From: Macrobrachium rosenbergii
Taxonomy: Eukaryota > Arthropoda > Malacostraca > Decapoda > Palaemonidae
Direction of reading: 5' to 3'
Assembly: GCF_040412425.1 (NCBI RefSeq)
Contig: NC_089783.1
Location: 37,407,625-37,471,624 of the forward strand
DNA length: 64,000 nt
The notes beneath the pieces were generated by a model, which made no database searches, had not been told where the DNA came from, and was given only the letters and a program-made list of their open reading frames with translations. A program made the translations under genes and the position numbers. Positions 11,485-24,005 of the stretch are shown here, one piece after another. Position 1 is the first letter of the stretch. Every line of letters starts with the position of its first letter.

Positions 11485-12445
11485 AATTTCGTTAGCGGTG
11501 GGATAATTACGAGAGATTCCTGGTCTATATATGTGTGTTTCTCTGGTAAGAAAATGGTATTTTTATTGATCAAATTATTTTCAGTACCACTGATATCACT
11601 AACAATAATTCTCATTTCTCTTCCTGGTACTTCATCTACAGCATTCTGTAGTATATGAATTTCTTCCTCTTTTTATTCAGAGAGTTTGTTTGCGTGTTCT
11701 TTCCATTTCTCATGGTACCCATTAAATTTACATTGATTTATATCTTGCAAGCAGTGATCCGTAATTTTTCTCCTCTCCCTCAGATCATTGCTATTGCGTT
11801 TGGTGTTAAGATTGAGCCCACTTCTTCTCTGCTAATTCCATATTTCTCTCTGAATATATGCACACGTTGCCCTTCCATTCTTTCTTTTACCATTCCTTTA
11901 AACACTTACGCATAAACAGCTAAGATGTTCGGATCATATCTCTGGGGTTCATTTTCTCCATGTTTCATTTTCCTATTTGATTCATGGTCTTACGTACCAA
12001 TTTCCCATTTTCAATTGATACTTAAATATTCAAGCCGGGAGGTTCTTAACACCCTCACATGCCCTGAACTAGGTGTCATTTATAAATCGTGGTTAGTTCG
12101 TGGACGATGCATTGGCTAACTCGAAAGGATAGCCAGTTCTTTGCTGTTGCCTATTCTTTAGCAATTTACATCATCCTCCAAGTATCCAGAACTGAAAATA
12201 ATGAGAAAAAGCACCAAACACCTTAACCCTATCCACCATCCAGCTACCGATAATTTCTGTTGGTTCTCTTCAGCAAGACCACAATCCCATGAAGCCAGTT
12301 TAATAGCCTCGATATTGGATCCACCTTTTACCCAAAGAGGTGTCAACCTACAGGGCAGCCAGAGCTTGTATCCTCAGCTTGTGATTCCATTCATGGTAGT
12401 ACAAGCCTGAATATCTGTATCTGGTACTCACTAAAGGGCAGGGAC
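11481..12445. other. Unclassified sequence, possibly decayed element
   Basis: Several interrupted frames of 60-86 codons occur on both strands. The minus-strand segment around 11780-11920 reads as VKERMEGQRVHIFREKYGI and continues without an immediate stop, which looks more protein-like than background. I do not recognise a family, and stops interrupt it on both sides. A decayed retroelement is one possibility. Confidence 0.25.
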
Positions 12446-12890
12446 GGTAGAGGGCTTTTGAAAATTAGTCGTCACTGAAGTATGGAGAAGCTAATGTTTC
12501 CAAATGTAGCAGTGACTGGGATATTGAAAAGAAACTGCAGAAACTGATGAGAGTTTGAGAGTGTTTTCAAGAGGGAAAGTTGACATTGAATGTGACTAAA
12601 AATGAGAGTAAATTGAAAACAGCAAGATGGGGCAGTGAATGCCTCAGTAGATGCTAAGGGAACAGCAGATGTTGTGTTGTACATAAAGGAGATTTTAGTC
12701 GTAGAGAAGGTGAAGCTAAAAGCCCTTTTCAAGGTGAGCTTAGAAGAATGAAAGGAAATTTTGGCCTTTAATGAAAATATTAAGGTATTTTTGAGCCAGC
12801 TCTCCTTACCATGTGTGATTAATGAACGTGATTGAAGAATGCCGGAGCACTGGAGATGAATTTTTTTTTAGTTAATATTGAGTGAAGAGA
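12446..12890 (+). pseudogene. Probable decayed LINE reverse-transcriptase fragment
   Basis: In one plus-strand frame around 12510-12620 the sequence reads DWDIEKKLQKLMRV, a stop, then CFQEGKLTLNVTKNESKL. That order resembles the region after the catalytic box of non-LTR reverse transcriptases, where a helix is followed by a 'K-L-x-x-N-x-x-K-S/T' motif. Stops and frameshifts interrupt it, and no catalytic box is visible. The identification is by pattern only, so confidence is low. Confidence 0.35.
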
Positions 12891-12940
12891 ACTGAAATGG
12901 TGAGAAATATGGAAGTACGTTTAGTTAGAAATAAATTAAT

Positions 12941-12942
<2 letters not shown>

Positions 12943-13031
<89 letters not shown>
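12943..13031. repeat. (AT)n microsatellite
   Basis: About 88 bp of AT, followed by ACATATACATATG and a short (TG)n. Confidence 0.96.
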
Positions 13032-13037
<6 letters not shown>

Positions 13038-13805
13038 CATATGTGTGTGTGTGTGTCTTTTGCTGAAATTCCACAGAATTCTGTGAAGTTGAAAAGGTCC
13101 ATAAAAACACTATGGAGAAGTTCCTGAGGCCAAATCTTATAATATCCGTAATTAAGAAAAGGTTTTACTCGACAGAATAACCTCGAAATCACCTCCCTTT
13201 GGAGACCCTATTGTGCGACATTTTCAGAACATCCTTAACCAATAAGTATTAAGATGCATCTTCTTATTTCAGGAGAACAAACACACGAAGCTTTGTCTCA
13301 TCACGTATTCAAACACTTTTGACGTTGAGGAGACGCAAAAGTTTCTTCTGCTTAATTAGAACCGAGACATTCTAAGACCAGGGAATATTTGGACATTAGT
13401 ATTCATGGCGGAATGTATGCCTTCGGGACAAAGTTTGAAGACTCCATCCGACTTCGAGATGGTCTTTTAAAGACTTATTGTAAAGACTCTCAAATGAAGA
13501 AGAAGAAGGAGAAGAAGAAGAAGACTTCGCGTGCATGATACGATGTGGGAAACGATTCTCGAAAGCCCAAAGGACTGCGCAAATAGGCAAATTCAGGTTG
13601 ACTCATAAGAACGAACTTGCGAGAACACATGCATCCCCATTTTGAGAAAGCATACAGGAAATCCAAAGGGAACTTCACGTAATGTCATTCCCAGGAGACG
13701 TCTGCTTTCCGCTGACATCATCTGAATTCAGGTGTATTGTCTTATATTCTACTCCCTCGTATCTATGTATTTATCACCTTATAACTTGTTTCTCTCTGCA
13801 TGCTA
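13032..13805. other. Unique DNA, no gene seen
   Basis: A short GAA/GAAG-rich purine run lies at 13495-13525. No family or exon was recognised. Confidence 0.5.
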
Positions 13806-14077
13806 GCTCTTCGTTGGGTAGTCGGTAGAGCTGCGGACTGTCACTCGATGGGCCGGAGTTCGATTCCCCGGCCGGCTGATGAAGAGTTAGAGGAATTTAT
13901 TTCTGGTGATAGAAATTCATTTCTCGCTATAATGTGGTACGGGTTCCACAATAAGCTGTAGGTCCCGTTGCTAAGTAACCAATTGGTTCTTAGCCACGTA
14001 AAATAAGTCTAATCCTTCGGGCCAGCCCTAGCAGAGCTGTTAACCAGCTCGGTGGTCTAAGGTATACCTAAGGTATA
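13806..14077 (+). mobile_element. tRNA-headed SINE, family C copy 2 (best copy)
   Basis: This is the best-preserved copy. The head has an A-box-like TGGGTAGTCGGTAGAGC and a B-box-like GAGTTCGATTCCCC about 40 bp downstream, as in tRNAs. The body has ATTTCTGGTGATAGAAATTC (a small hairpin), GGTCCCGTTGCTAAGTAACC, AATTGGTTCTTAGCCACG, TAAGTCTAATCC and GAGCTGTTAACCAGCTCGG. It ends in GGTCTAAGGTATA. The tRNA-like part is followed by unrelated sequence, so it is a SINE and not a tRNA gene. It is presumably mobilised by a LINE that shares its 3' end, which I cannot identify here. Confidence 0.9.
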
Positions 14078-14771
14078 CTTTTCTCTGCATGCTGATTTCC
14101 TATTGCAACCCTCTTTCGTTTATAATCTGTTGAATCTGCCCTTAAGGGTTTTCAGCTGAGGGTTCAAGGAAAGAACGCAAGAAAGTAGAATTCCAATTTT
14201 CAGTCGAACATTGGAGTGACTGGTATTTAATGGAAGATACAAAATAGTGCTATCTTTTCGTACATGAATAATTGCAGACGAAATGGACCTAATGACAAAA
14301 AAGTTTATAGTTTTTATTATTTTCAAGGTATCGCATCATTCGATAACAAAATCCAGCAAAATTTCAGCAAACCACACAACGGGCACACATATGAATGTGT
14401 GCTCATATTTTGTTTGCTCAGATCGTCCAATCGGACAGCAATTAAGACCAGATACAGAGTTGAGCAAAATCAAATATTAGCTCTGTAACAGAGGCAGGGC
14501 TCTTCCCTCACTTATTTTGGGCATGCTGATTGGATATGGCAAGTTCAATTCATCCTGATATATCCATAATACTTCGGAGTAAAGAAATCAGAGAACTTTT
14601 ATGAGAGCCCCAGTCATCACTTTTAGTACGGGAATATTATATTATATATATGCTGAACTTGAAACGGCGAATTCAGTGGTTACTAACCTCAATACGACTT
14701 GTGGTAGTGTCCTCTAAAAACGATAGTTATATCACCGTTCTTTGTATTACAATAAAGGATGTGATGAAAAG

Positions 14772-14773
<2 letters not shown>
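14078..14773. other. AT-rich unique DNA, no gene seen
   Basis: Short overlapping frames have no recognisable content. The last 90 bp belong to the first spacer unit of the next satellite. Confidence 0.5.
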
Positions 14774-14826
<53 letters not shown>

Positions 14827-14888
14827 TTTGGAAGTGAATTAAAAAAACATTGTCATATTACCATTCATGATATTACAGTAAAGAAAGC

Positions 14889-14956
<68 letters not shown>

Positions 14957-15103
14957 TCCAATGTCTTAAAAAACCTTTATTAAATTACTGTTTGTTATAT
15001 AACTAAAGGATCTCTCTCTCTCTTTCTCTCTCCTTGTGGAAGTGAATAAAAAAATATATTACAATTCATTATAGTACAATGAAGAATGCGGTGAAAGAAA
15101 GTA

Positions 15104-15158
<55 letters not shown>

Positions 15159-15235
15159 CTTGTGCTAGTGAATTAAAAAATCATTGTTATATATTACCAT
15201 TCGTTATATTACAACGAAGGATGCGGTGAAAGGAA

Positions 15236-15293
<58 letters not shown>
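14690..15293 (+). repeat. Composite (TC)n-spacer satellite
   Basis: Five (TC)n blocks alternate with a spacer of about 60-80 bp. The spacer begins GGAAGTGAATTAAAAAA and continues ATATTACCATTC...TATTACA.TAAAG.ATG.GGTGAAA, with copies near 14700, 14825, 14960 (diverged), 15035 and 15160. Spacer identity falls off at the edges. The open poly-Ser-Leu frames are artefacts. Confidence 0.9.
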
Positions 15294-15949
<656 letters not shown>

Positions 15950-16137
15950 CTTTTGTAATACAATACAGGAAAGTTTTATTGTAAGGGAAAAAGAAAACTT
16001 GGTTGAACTTGATGAATATTTTATTTATATTAAGCCCATTCCATAATGTTTCTTTTTGTTTATTGCTTATCATACTTTAAGATTTATCGTATGGAAAATC
16101 TAGCAACTTTCTTTTCATAAATCCTTTGATATTCCAG

Positions 16138-16234
16138 ACCGCCATTTTTGGAATTCCTGGTGCAAAGATGATGGCTGATAGTGGCGGAACTGAAGTCTTC
16201 CCAATACCCAATTCAGCGTGTTTTACATTTCAAG
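16138..16234 (+). other. Candidate internal exon, low confidence
   Basis: A 97-bp segment is preceded by a pyrimidine-rich tract ending in TATTCCAG and followed by CAAG then GTATGG, an acceptable splice acceptor and donor. Exactly one frame is open across it: TAIFGIPGAKMMADSGGTEV then FPIPNSACFTFQ. The other two frames have stops. I do not recognise the peptide, and no neighbouring exon is visible. Chance agreement with splice consensus is quite possible. Confidence 0.2.
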
Positions 16235-16249
16235 GTATGGTAACTTATA

Positions 16250-16253
<4 letters not shown>

Positions 16254-16326
<73 letters not shown>
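16254..16326. repeat. (TC)n microsatellite
   Basis: About 73 bp of TC dinucleotides. Confidence 0.96.
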
Positions 16327-17094
<768 letters not shown>

Positions 17095-17175
17095 AAACCA
17101 CAATAACTGTTACAGTCAAAATTGTTATCCAAGCTCGTTATGAGGACTTTTTGTAGATTTTATTCTATGTAACAG

Positions 17176-17578
17176 AAAACAATTAAAAGATGCGCCGAAG
17201 TTTCTTCAGCGCAACCGAGTTTCTGTACAGCGTTTAATCAAACAGATCTGTCTTTCGGTAGTCTCGGTATAATGCTGTATGAGCCGTGGCCCATGAAAAT
17301 TTAACCCACTGCCTGGTGGTGGCCTATCCTATATCGTTGTCAGAAGCACGATTATGGCTAACATTAACCTTAAATAAAATAAAAACTACTAAGATTAGAG
17401 GGCTGCAATTTGTTTTGTTTCGTGATTGGAGGGTGAAAGATCAGCATACCAATTTGCAGCCCTCTAGCCTCAGTAATTTTCAAGATCTGAGGGTGGACAG
17501 AGAAAAGTGCGGACAGAAAAAAATGCGGACGGAGAAATAAAGCCGGCACCGTGGTGTTCTTTTACAGAAAACTAAAAA
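17176..17578 (-). mobile_element. Family A repeat, copy 3
   Basis: This minus-strand copy spans from the 3' hairpin (GCGCCGAAGTTTCTTCAGCGC) to the 5' end TTTTACAGAAAACTAAAAA. It has a short deletion at the subterminal repeat, reading ACAGCGTTTAATC where others have the ACAGC.GCTGCAGCG block. The internal hairpin arms are intact. Confidence 0.9.
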
Positions 17579-17902
17579 CTTAAAACACGGAATGTTAATG
17601 AAATAGAAAGTGTTTTGCGAACAACCCCATATATGCTCACTGAATGTACGTTAATACACTCGTTTTTCATTCCAAAGAGAAAGTACATGATTCAAAAGAC
17701 CCCACCCGCCACCCCCACCTCCAGCAAAGAAAAGAATTCGAAAACAACACAGGATAACAGACCAACAACAGCAGCATGTTGGGAACAACGATCATTACAA
17801 GAATAAAAAGGAGGGATTATGGACACTACAGCCGAAATTCATTCTTAATGCCAGTGATGCAGGAAGCTTTCACGGCAGGGTAAATCCCAGCGAGAGAAAG
17901 GG

Positions 17903-17908
<6 letters not shown>
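17579..17908. other. Unique DNA, no gene seen
   Basis: No family and no coding segment were recognised. Confidence 0.5.
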
Positions 17909-17966
<58 letters not shown>

Positions 17967-18114
17967 TGGGATTAACGCACACGCGAAACCGCCACAGAAA
18001 CTACGAAAACATTTCGGGCTTAAAGAACCGGTTGACCTTTATAGATCGTAATGCGCATGGATATGATTCAAGCTGTTTTTAAGCTTTAGTTGAAGTACGG
18101 GTAGGAACAGACAA

Positions 18115-18201
<87 letters not shown>
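17909..18201. repeat. (GA)n and (AT)n microsatellites
   Basis: There are two arrays with about 157 bp of unique sequence between them: GA at about 17909-17960 and AT at about 18118-18201. Confidence 0.95.
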
Positions 18202-18206
<5 letters not shown>

Positions 18207-18410
18207 GAATTTAAGGGAATATTGAAATCACGCCATAAAATCAGGATTTAGACGCGGCTAGAGCAAGTACCTAGTACACGCGAATTCGAAATTCGTTTCA
18301 GTTTTGGATTTACTGTCACGAATTCAATTCGTGCGCCATAATGTAAGGTTGTGTGATATACAAATCTCAAATACAAATGCTACAAGCGCGACGTAATGTA
18401 CCCTTTGCGG

Positions 18411-18414
<4 letters not shown>

Positions 18415-18508
<94 letters not shown>

Positions 18509-18530
18509 ATGCATAAATATTTATATAAAT

Positions 18531-18596
<66 letters not shown>

Positions 18597-18602
18597 TAAA
18601 TT
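18415..18602. repeat. (AT)n array, interrupted
   Basis: AT dinucleotides are broken by a TTTATATTTATATATATGCA-like segment around 18495-18535. It abuts the left arm of the inverted family F pair. Confidence 0.95.
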
Positions 18603-18845
18603 TTAATTCGCTCTGCCTCGAAAATAATATATTTTCATAAATGTTACCCGAAGGGGATTTTTAGTTGATAATAAGTTCGTCGTCTCGGGCGCACGAGACG
18701 ACGAACTCATTATCAACTAAAAAATTCCGCATCGATGAACATATATGAAAATATATTATCTCCGAGACGGAGCGAATTGGATATTAAAGGAGAACTGTAG
18801 TTTAATGCTTGTATATGAATCACGGTGATGTGATAAAATTATATA
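18603..18845. mobile_element. Head-to-head inverted pair of family F
   Basis: The left copy (18604-18690, minus) and right copy (18692-18845, plus) of the same sequence face each other. Arms share GACGACGAACT.ATTATCAAC, TAAAAA.TCC, a GAAAATATATTAT block and GAG.CGAATT. The centre is a hairpin formed by CGTCGTCTCG / CGAGACGACG. The right copy continues to the 3' end seen in other F copies (GTAGTTTAATGCTTGTATATGAATC...GATGTGATAAAATT) and passes into (AT)n. The left copy stops at its GAGCGAATT block and then (AT)n. Each copy appears truncated just after the B box of the tRNA-like head seen at 28488. Confidence 0.8.
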
Positions 18846-18847
18846 TA

Positions 18848-19037
<190 letters not shown>

Positions 19038-19214
19038 AGTCTTTGTGAATAATGGATGTATTTAATGCTTGTGTTCCTTACTGATTTTTATGATAGTTTT
19101 AAGCTTCAAATAACTCTCTTTGTGTTCGTTACCACTGTCTAAAATGAATAAATCTTATAATACAAAAGTACCAATACCCACAGCAATATGAGAAGGAAAG
19201 AGATGTGGGGTCGG

Positions 19215-19217
<3 letters not shown>

Positions 19218-19285
<68 letters not shown>

Positions 19286-19380
19286 AGGGAGAGAGAGAGA
19301 GAGAGATACGTCATTCTGCTGATATGGTAATCAGTAAGAAAGTCGGAATGCACCATATATGCTGCTATGCTGGAGACTTG

Positions 19381-19452
<72 letters not shown>

Positions 19453-19531
19453 GTCAGTCCTGTGATATGGTGATCAGAATGAAAATCGGAGTGCACTATA
19501 TAACCATAAGCATTACTATGCTGGAAACTCG

Positions 19532-19577
<46 letters not shown>

Positions 19578-19656
19578 GACTGTCCTCTGATATGATAATC
19601 AGAAGGAAAGTCGGAATGCACCTTATAGCCATAAGCTTTACTTTGCTGGAGGCCCG

Positions 19657-19711
<55 letters not shown>
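19218..19711 (+). repeat. Composite (AG)n-spacer satellite, locus 1
   Basis: Four (AG)n blocks are separated by an 80-85 bp spacer: a TCAGT..TCTGATATG.T.ATCAG stretch, then AAAGTCGGAATGCACCATAT, then TAAGC.TTACT.TGCTGGA and A.ACTCGCC. Spacers lie near 19305, 19450 and 19575. The same spacer occurs at 23780-24010, so this is a dispersed satellite family. Confidence 0.92.
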
Positions 19712-19713
<2 letters not shown>

Positions 19714-20055
19714 TCGTTAATGGTATCGAGACTGAGTCGCCTCTGTTCCCATCCCTTTTCCCAACAAACTTAGACGGTGTTTGATCGAGTCTGGTCTCTC
19801 TGGCGAAGCGATTTTACGAGAGAAGAACGAGGGTATCGATTGAATGTGAAAGTTCTCGGTAAAAGAATGAGAATGTCCCCTGATGAGAAGCTCTGCAAGC
19901 AATGAGTTCAGGAAGAAAAGGACAGGCAATTTGCCTAAAATTTTTATTTTTCAATGACTTAGGTATGTATCAAAAGAGATAAAATGTATCAAAAGAGATA
20001 AACTTCTTTAATTGTCTTAGTTATTTTCGTATGGGAATCTAATATCTCATTGTGC

Positions 20056-20056
<1 letters not shown>

Positions 20057-20084
<28 letters not shown>
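20057..20084. repeat. Short (GA)n
   Basis: About 28 bp of GA at the tail side of the neighbouring minus-strand family B copy. Confidence 0.9.
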
Positions 20085-20087
<3 letters not shown>

Positions 20088-20345
20088 TTGAATTTAATTG
20101 AATATAGAATTTACGCCGAAGGCCAAGCACTGGGACCAGTGAGGTCATTCAGCGCTGAAACGGAAATTAACAGTAAAAGTTTAAAAGATGTAACAGGAGG
20201 AAAACCTCGCAGTTGCACTATGAATCAATTGTTAGGAGAGGGTGGAAAGTAAGATGGAAGAAAGAGAATATGAGGGGAGGTATAGTAAAAGGGGTTGCAG
20301 CTAGGAGCCGAAGGGACGCTGCAAAGAACCTTACGTCATGCCTAC

Positions 20346-20347
<2 letters not shown>
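20085..20347 (-). mobile_element. Family B retroposon, copy 3
   Basis: On the minus strand the copy lacks the first part of the head (it begins at GTAGGCATGACGTAAGG) but is otherwise complete. It runs through AGCGCTGAATGACCTCACTG and CCCAGTGCTTGGCC to CTATATTCAATTAAATTCAA. This tail shows the AATTC-type repeat of the family. (GA)n arrays lie on both sides. Frames of 66-119 codons crossing it are shadows. Confidence 0.88.

Positions 20348-20409
<62 letters not shown>
20348..20409. repeat. (GA)n microsatellite
   Basis: About 62 bp of GA directly adjoin the head of family B copy 3. Confidence 0.95.
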
Positions 20410-20411
<2 letters not shown>

Positions 20412-20880
20412 CTTTTGGTCCGAGTCTATTATCGTTATTAATGTTTTCTAAATTACTTTGTGTACAAATTTTTGCTGTTACTGTAGCGGAATATACTTGG
20501 AGGGAAGATTTAAAACCAGCTTTCGTAAAAAAGGACTGTTGAAGTATTTGTACCTGAGTTATCTTTATAGAAAGCACAGTTTATTCAGTTGAAACATTCA
20601 AGCGCTTTTATTGTAAGCATAATCTATTAAGGTAATGTATTAAATAGTAAAAATTTTTTAGGTTCCGACTAAAAAGAATGCAGTTAAAACAGAAGTGTTT
20701 ACCTGTCTGAAATTCAAGGTTTCCCTCTGTAACTTGATGTGCAAAGGTATACCACTTTGAACTTTCTTTAGTTTTTATTTGATGTGTGGAATAAACAGTA
20801 CTGACAAAAAAATATAGAATAAATTTACAATTTTGCTGACTAGTGACCTCAAATAAAAAGTCAATATGTATCTACCTACT
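20410..20880. other. AT-rich unique DNA, no gene seen
   Basis: No family or coding segment was recognised. Confidence 0.5.
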
Positions 20881-20940
20881 CTTTTTACTTTAACTTATAT
20901 TGTTATGATGCCATAGTTGCTGCTTTTGTATCATTTTCAT

Positions 20941-21021
20941 TTTATTATTATTATTATTATTATTATTATAATAATTATTATTATTATTATTATTATTATT
21001 ATTTATTATTATTATTTATTA
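20941..21021. repeat. (TTA)n microsatellite
   Basis: About 80 bp of TTA, imperfect, followed by a TTGTTGTTG stretch. Confidence 0.95.
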
Positions 21022-21077
21022 TTGCTGTTGTTGTTGTTGCTAATAGATTCACAATTTCGTGAAAAACAATCTGTAAT

Positions 21078-21272
21078 AAAAATCCACAATTATATATAGT
21101 AAATATATTACTATAAAATATGTAAAATAAACCAAAGACTTTCGAACACTTGAACGGTGTTCCTCATCAGTGCTAACGTTAGCACTGATGAGGAACACTG
21201 CTCAAGTGTTCGAAAGTCTTTGGTTTATTTTACATATTTTACATAGTAATATATTTTCTATATAATTGTGGA

Positions 21273-21277
<5 letters not shown>
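21078..21277. mobile_element. Long palindrome (foldback element X)
   Basis: Two arms of about 100 bp are nearly perfect reverse complements, centred between 21177 and 21178 (GCTAAC|GTTAGC). Each arm runs outward through CTGATGAG, a GAACAC-hairpin, CGAAAGTCTTTGG, TTTATTTTACATATTTTACA, TAGTAATATATT and TATAATTGTGGATTTTTATT into an (ATT)n array. The structure is a head-to-head dimer with both 3' ends at microsatellites. There is no ORF. It is possibly derived from the terminal region of a Penelope-like element (inference from the core motif). Confidence 0.85.

Positions 21278-21336
<59 letters not shown>
21274..21336. repeat. (ATT)n microsatellite
   Basis: About 63 bp, at the right end of foldback element X. 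Confidence 0.95.
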
Positions 21337-21592
21337 GCATATTGAGTAAAAGGGGTTCCGTTGTAAATGAAATCCACCACTTGGATGAAAAAATTACAAA
21401 AAAAAGAAAAAAATAACAAAGCACCTAAAATAATTTAAGTCCTTTGTCGGATTTTTATATTCACGCTTCTTGTTTATTTGAAAAAATAAAAACTTTATCT
21501 TACGGTAATCATGGGGTACGCAAATGTCAATGTGATTACTGTTTAATATAGATTCTCATTATTTATGTTTCATCGTTCAGCAAAAAACCAAA

Positions 21593-22133
21593 GCAGAATT
21601 TTATACGATTTTACTGACTCGACCTCACCTCCGTCTGAACTCGACATCTCCTGTATGTTGATAAGCAGACGGGATCTTTCATTCCACGTCGATAACCTGT
21701 CCTTGCCAACTGCTGCTGAGGCTTTGGAACACGATTCCCGATTCCAGGAATTACCAAAAGGTCCCCACGGCTGTTGGGGGCTGAGTCCCTTACTATTCCC
21801 TTTAAGGACTTAACACACTAGGCAAGGACCCGTGCTAGGGTAAAGTCAGTTTAATCTAACCCACGATCTGATGTTTGCGTGGAAAAAGCGCCCCCCCCCC
21901 ACCCCACAAAAAATAGCCTTTTTTTGCGTGAATAAGTAAAAGAATAAAAAAAAATAATAATTGCAGACAATATTTTTTTATGGAGTTTATAAGTCACTTT
22001 TATTTTAAAGGTCTCAGTTTCAAATACCATCATATTTTTCCTTTTCATTTTGTTATTTAATCATATTTTGATGGCAACGGGTAATATGCGGTTTTATTTG
22101 CGTCGATGTTACAGTTAGATTAATTTATTATTG
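21593..22133. other. Unique DNA, no gene recognised
   Basis: The GC-richer patch at 21610-21800 is open in one plus-strand frame (21565-21813, 82 codons, including DISCMLISRRDLSFHVDNLS). I do not recognise it. A poly-C/poly-A stretch follows at 21890-21960. Confidence 0.4.
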
Positions 22134-22202
22134 AAAGTAGTTGATGGCCACTACTGCTTTTTACTGTAACTAATACTGTTATCATCTTCATTTCACTGTT
22201 AA

Positions 22203-22269
<67 letters not shown>

Positions 22270-22500
22270 GCTAACGAATAAAAGGAGCTTCCGTGTAAAT
22301 GAAGTCCATTAATATGAAGAAAAAAAATATTTTAAATGATACACCTAAAATCATTTCAATCCATTGTCGAAATTTTATAGTCATACTTTTTTATTATTTT
22401 ACAAAAATATCTTTTTCCTAGGTATTCGTTGGATGTGTCAAATTGATCACTGTTAACGAGTGCTTGTCATTATCTGTGTTTCATAGTTCAGCAAATTTTT
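22134..22500 (+). repeat. Dispersed duplication, right copy (no insertion)
   Basis: This is the counterpart of 20885-21592. It contains the same flanks around a single uninterrupted (ATT)n array (22206-22269), followed by GCTAACGAATAAAAGGAGCT. It therefore shows the state without foldback element X. Confidence 0.7.
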
Positions 22501-22506
22501 CCATAC

Positions 22507-22610
22507 TATATATGTATGTATGTATAACTGAATCACGAAAATATGGACCGTGATGAATATATAAATAAAGGCAAATGCCACAAAGGAAAGAGAAACAGCT
22601 GAGTTTTATG
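22507..22610. mobile_element. Family G fragment, single arm
   Basis: The segment reads GTATAACTGAATCACGAAAA, TATGGACCGTGATGAATATA, TAAATAAAGGCAAATGCCAC and AAAGGAAAGAGAAACAGC, matching the left arm of the inverted pair at 25500-25860. It begins at a TATG-type microsatellite. Confidence 0.7.
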
Positions 22611-23040
22611 TATGTATGTAAATACTTGAAAGCTACAAGAACTAGCGTGCATTAAACATGATGAGGGAGAGAGTAAAAAACAAGTTTTTTTCATGGCGAA
22701 TACTTTGTTGACACGGGCTCAATAATATGTCAAAATATATTTTATTAAGATATTTAGAATCAGGACATCTAAAAGTATCCGGAATCAAATATATTTAATA
22801 TAAATGTTTTAAGTAAAGCGAAAGGGAATAGACGAAGCACCGTAACCTTTCCATCTTTATCCCCAAATCTAACCTCCAGAGGAGTTTTTTCTTTAAACGA
22901 AGGATAAAATAGAAATCCTACAATATGTTCCTGAACGTGTATACATTCATATCTGAGTAACATGGGATAAAGATATCCGTTATCCTTGGAAGGCGTCATA
23001 TATCTCCCGGGTTTCAGGAAATCCAAACAACTGCATTATA
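22611..23040. other. AT-rich unique DNA, no gene seen
   Basis: The 85-codon minus-strand frame at 22769-23026 has no recognised motif. Confidence 0.45.
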
Positions 23041-23318
23041 CATGCGGTGCACTGTAGGCATTGCATAAGGCTCTTTGCGGCGTCCCTTCGGCCCCTAGCT
23101 GCAACCCCTCTCATTCGTTTTTCTATACCTCCGTTCATATTCTATTTCTTCCATCTTGCTTTCCACCCTCTCCTAATAATTGATTCATAGTGCAACTGCG
23201 AGGTTTCTTTCCTTTTACACCTCTCAGACCTTTTCACTGTCAGTTTCTTTTTCAGCGCTAAATGACCTCATAGGTCCCAGCACTTGGCCTTTGCCTAAAT
23301 TCTATATTCTGTTCTATC
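23041..23318 (+). mobile_element. Family B retroposon, copy 4
   Basis: The copy starts within the head at GCGGTGCACTGTAGGCATTG and is complete to the 3' end, CCTAAATTCTATATTCTGTT. It matches the family throughout (CGTCCCTTCGGCCCCTAGCT, AGCGCTAAATGACCTCATAG). Confidence 0.9.
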
Positions 23319-23727
23319 CTAACACCTTCCTCGCTTACCGAGGGAGACTTCGGGGAACTTGGGATTCGGCGAGCGAATTTATCAAGTGGACAGGAGGGGG
23401 TTACACAGTGCAATACTGAAAATAAATCGTTTTCTTCGCGCTCTGGTCCAGCGAATGCGGTGTACCAGGGCCTTTGCACTTTGAGGACATTCTCTGTGAG
23501 AATTCGCGCTTTGTTGTCGTGTTTCGTGCTTTGCATAACTGAGAGAGCGTTTGCAATGTTGTTTATGTTTTGTAAAATGCTTTTCCAGGAAGTATTTTTC
23601 ACACTGAAAACCAAAAAAGGGATACAGAAAGAATATGTGAAATAGATATTGCGGTGGTGGTGATTGTAAAACTATGTACCGGAGGTAAGCAAAACTACAT
23701 AGCAAGATTTTAAAAAAGTCCTGCAAA
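23319..23727. other. Unique DNA, no gene recognised
   Basis: Overlapping frames on both strands (the largest about 118 codons on minus) have no recognisable motifs. They partly overlap family B and are judged to be shadows. Confidence 0.45.
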
Positions 23728-23728
23728 G

Positions 23729-23783
<55 letters not shown>

Positions 23784-23859
23784 AATTTCCTAGATATGAT
23801 GATTAGAATGAAAATCGAATGCAACATACAGCCATGAGCTTTGCTTTGGTGAGACCTGC

Positions 23860-23926
<67 letters not shown>

Positions 23927-24005
23927 TTCAGTTCCCGGAAATGATGATCAGTAAGAAAATCGGAATGCACCATATAGCAATAAGCTTTGCTTTGCTGGAG
24001 ACCTG

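Larger units (their letters stand above)
20885..21592 (+). repeat. Dispersed duplication, left copy (with insertion)
   Basis: The flanks of this segment match 22134-22500. The left part matches a TTTTACT...TGTTAT.AT...TTCATTTTA block leading into (TTA)n. The right part matches AAAAGG.G.TTCCG.TGTAAATG through CACCTAAAAT.ATTT and TTATTT.TGTTTCAT.GTTCAGCAAA. Between the two halves, 21022-21273 hold additional sequence dominated by a long palindrome, which the right copy lacks. Confidence 0.7.

Noticed and set aside
13806..13880. tRNA gene
   Set aside because: Box-like sequences are present but the stems do not pair properly and the sequence continues into a repeated SINE body. The same applies at 8387, 28488, 39974 and 49800.
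20052..20577. Frames of 66-119 codons over the family B copy
   Set aside because: The same open stretches recur wherever family B occurs on this strand, so they reflect the repeat sequence.
23258..23726. Minus-strand frames of 114-118 codons as a gene
   Set aside because: Two phases are open over the same region, partly over family B. There is no recognisable motif.
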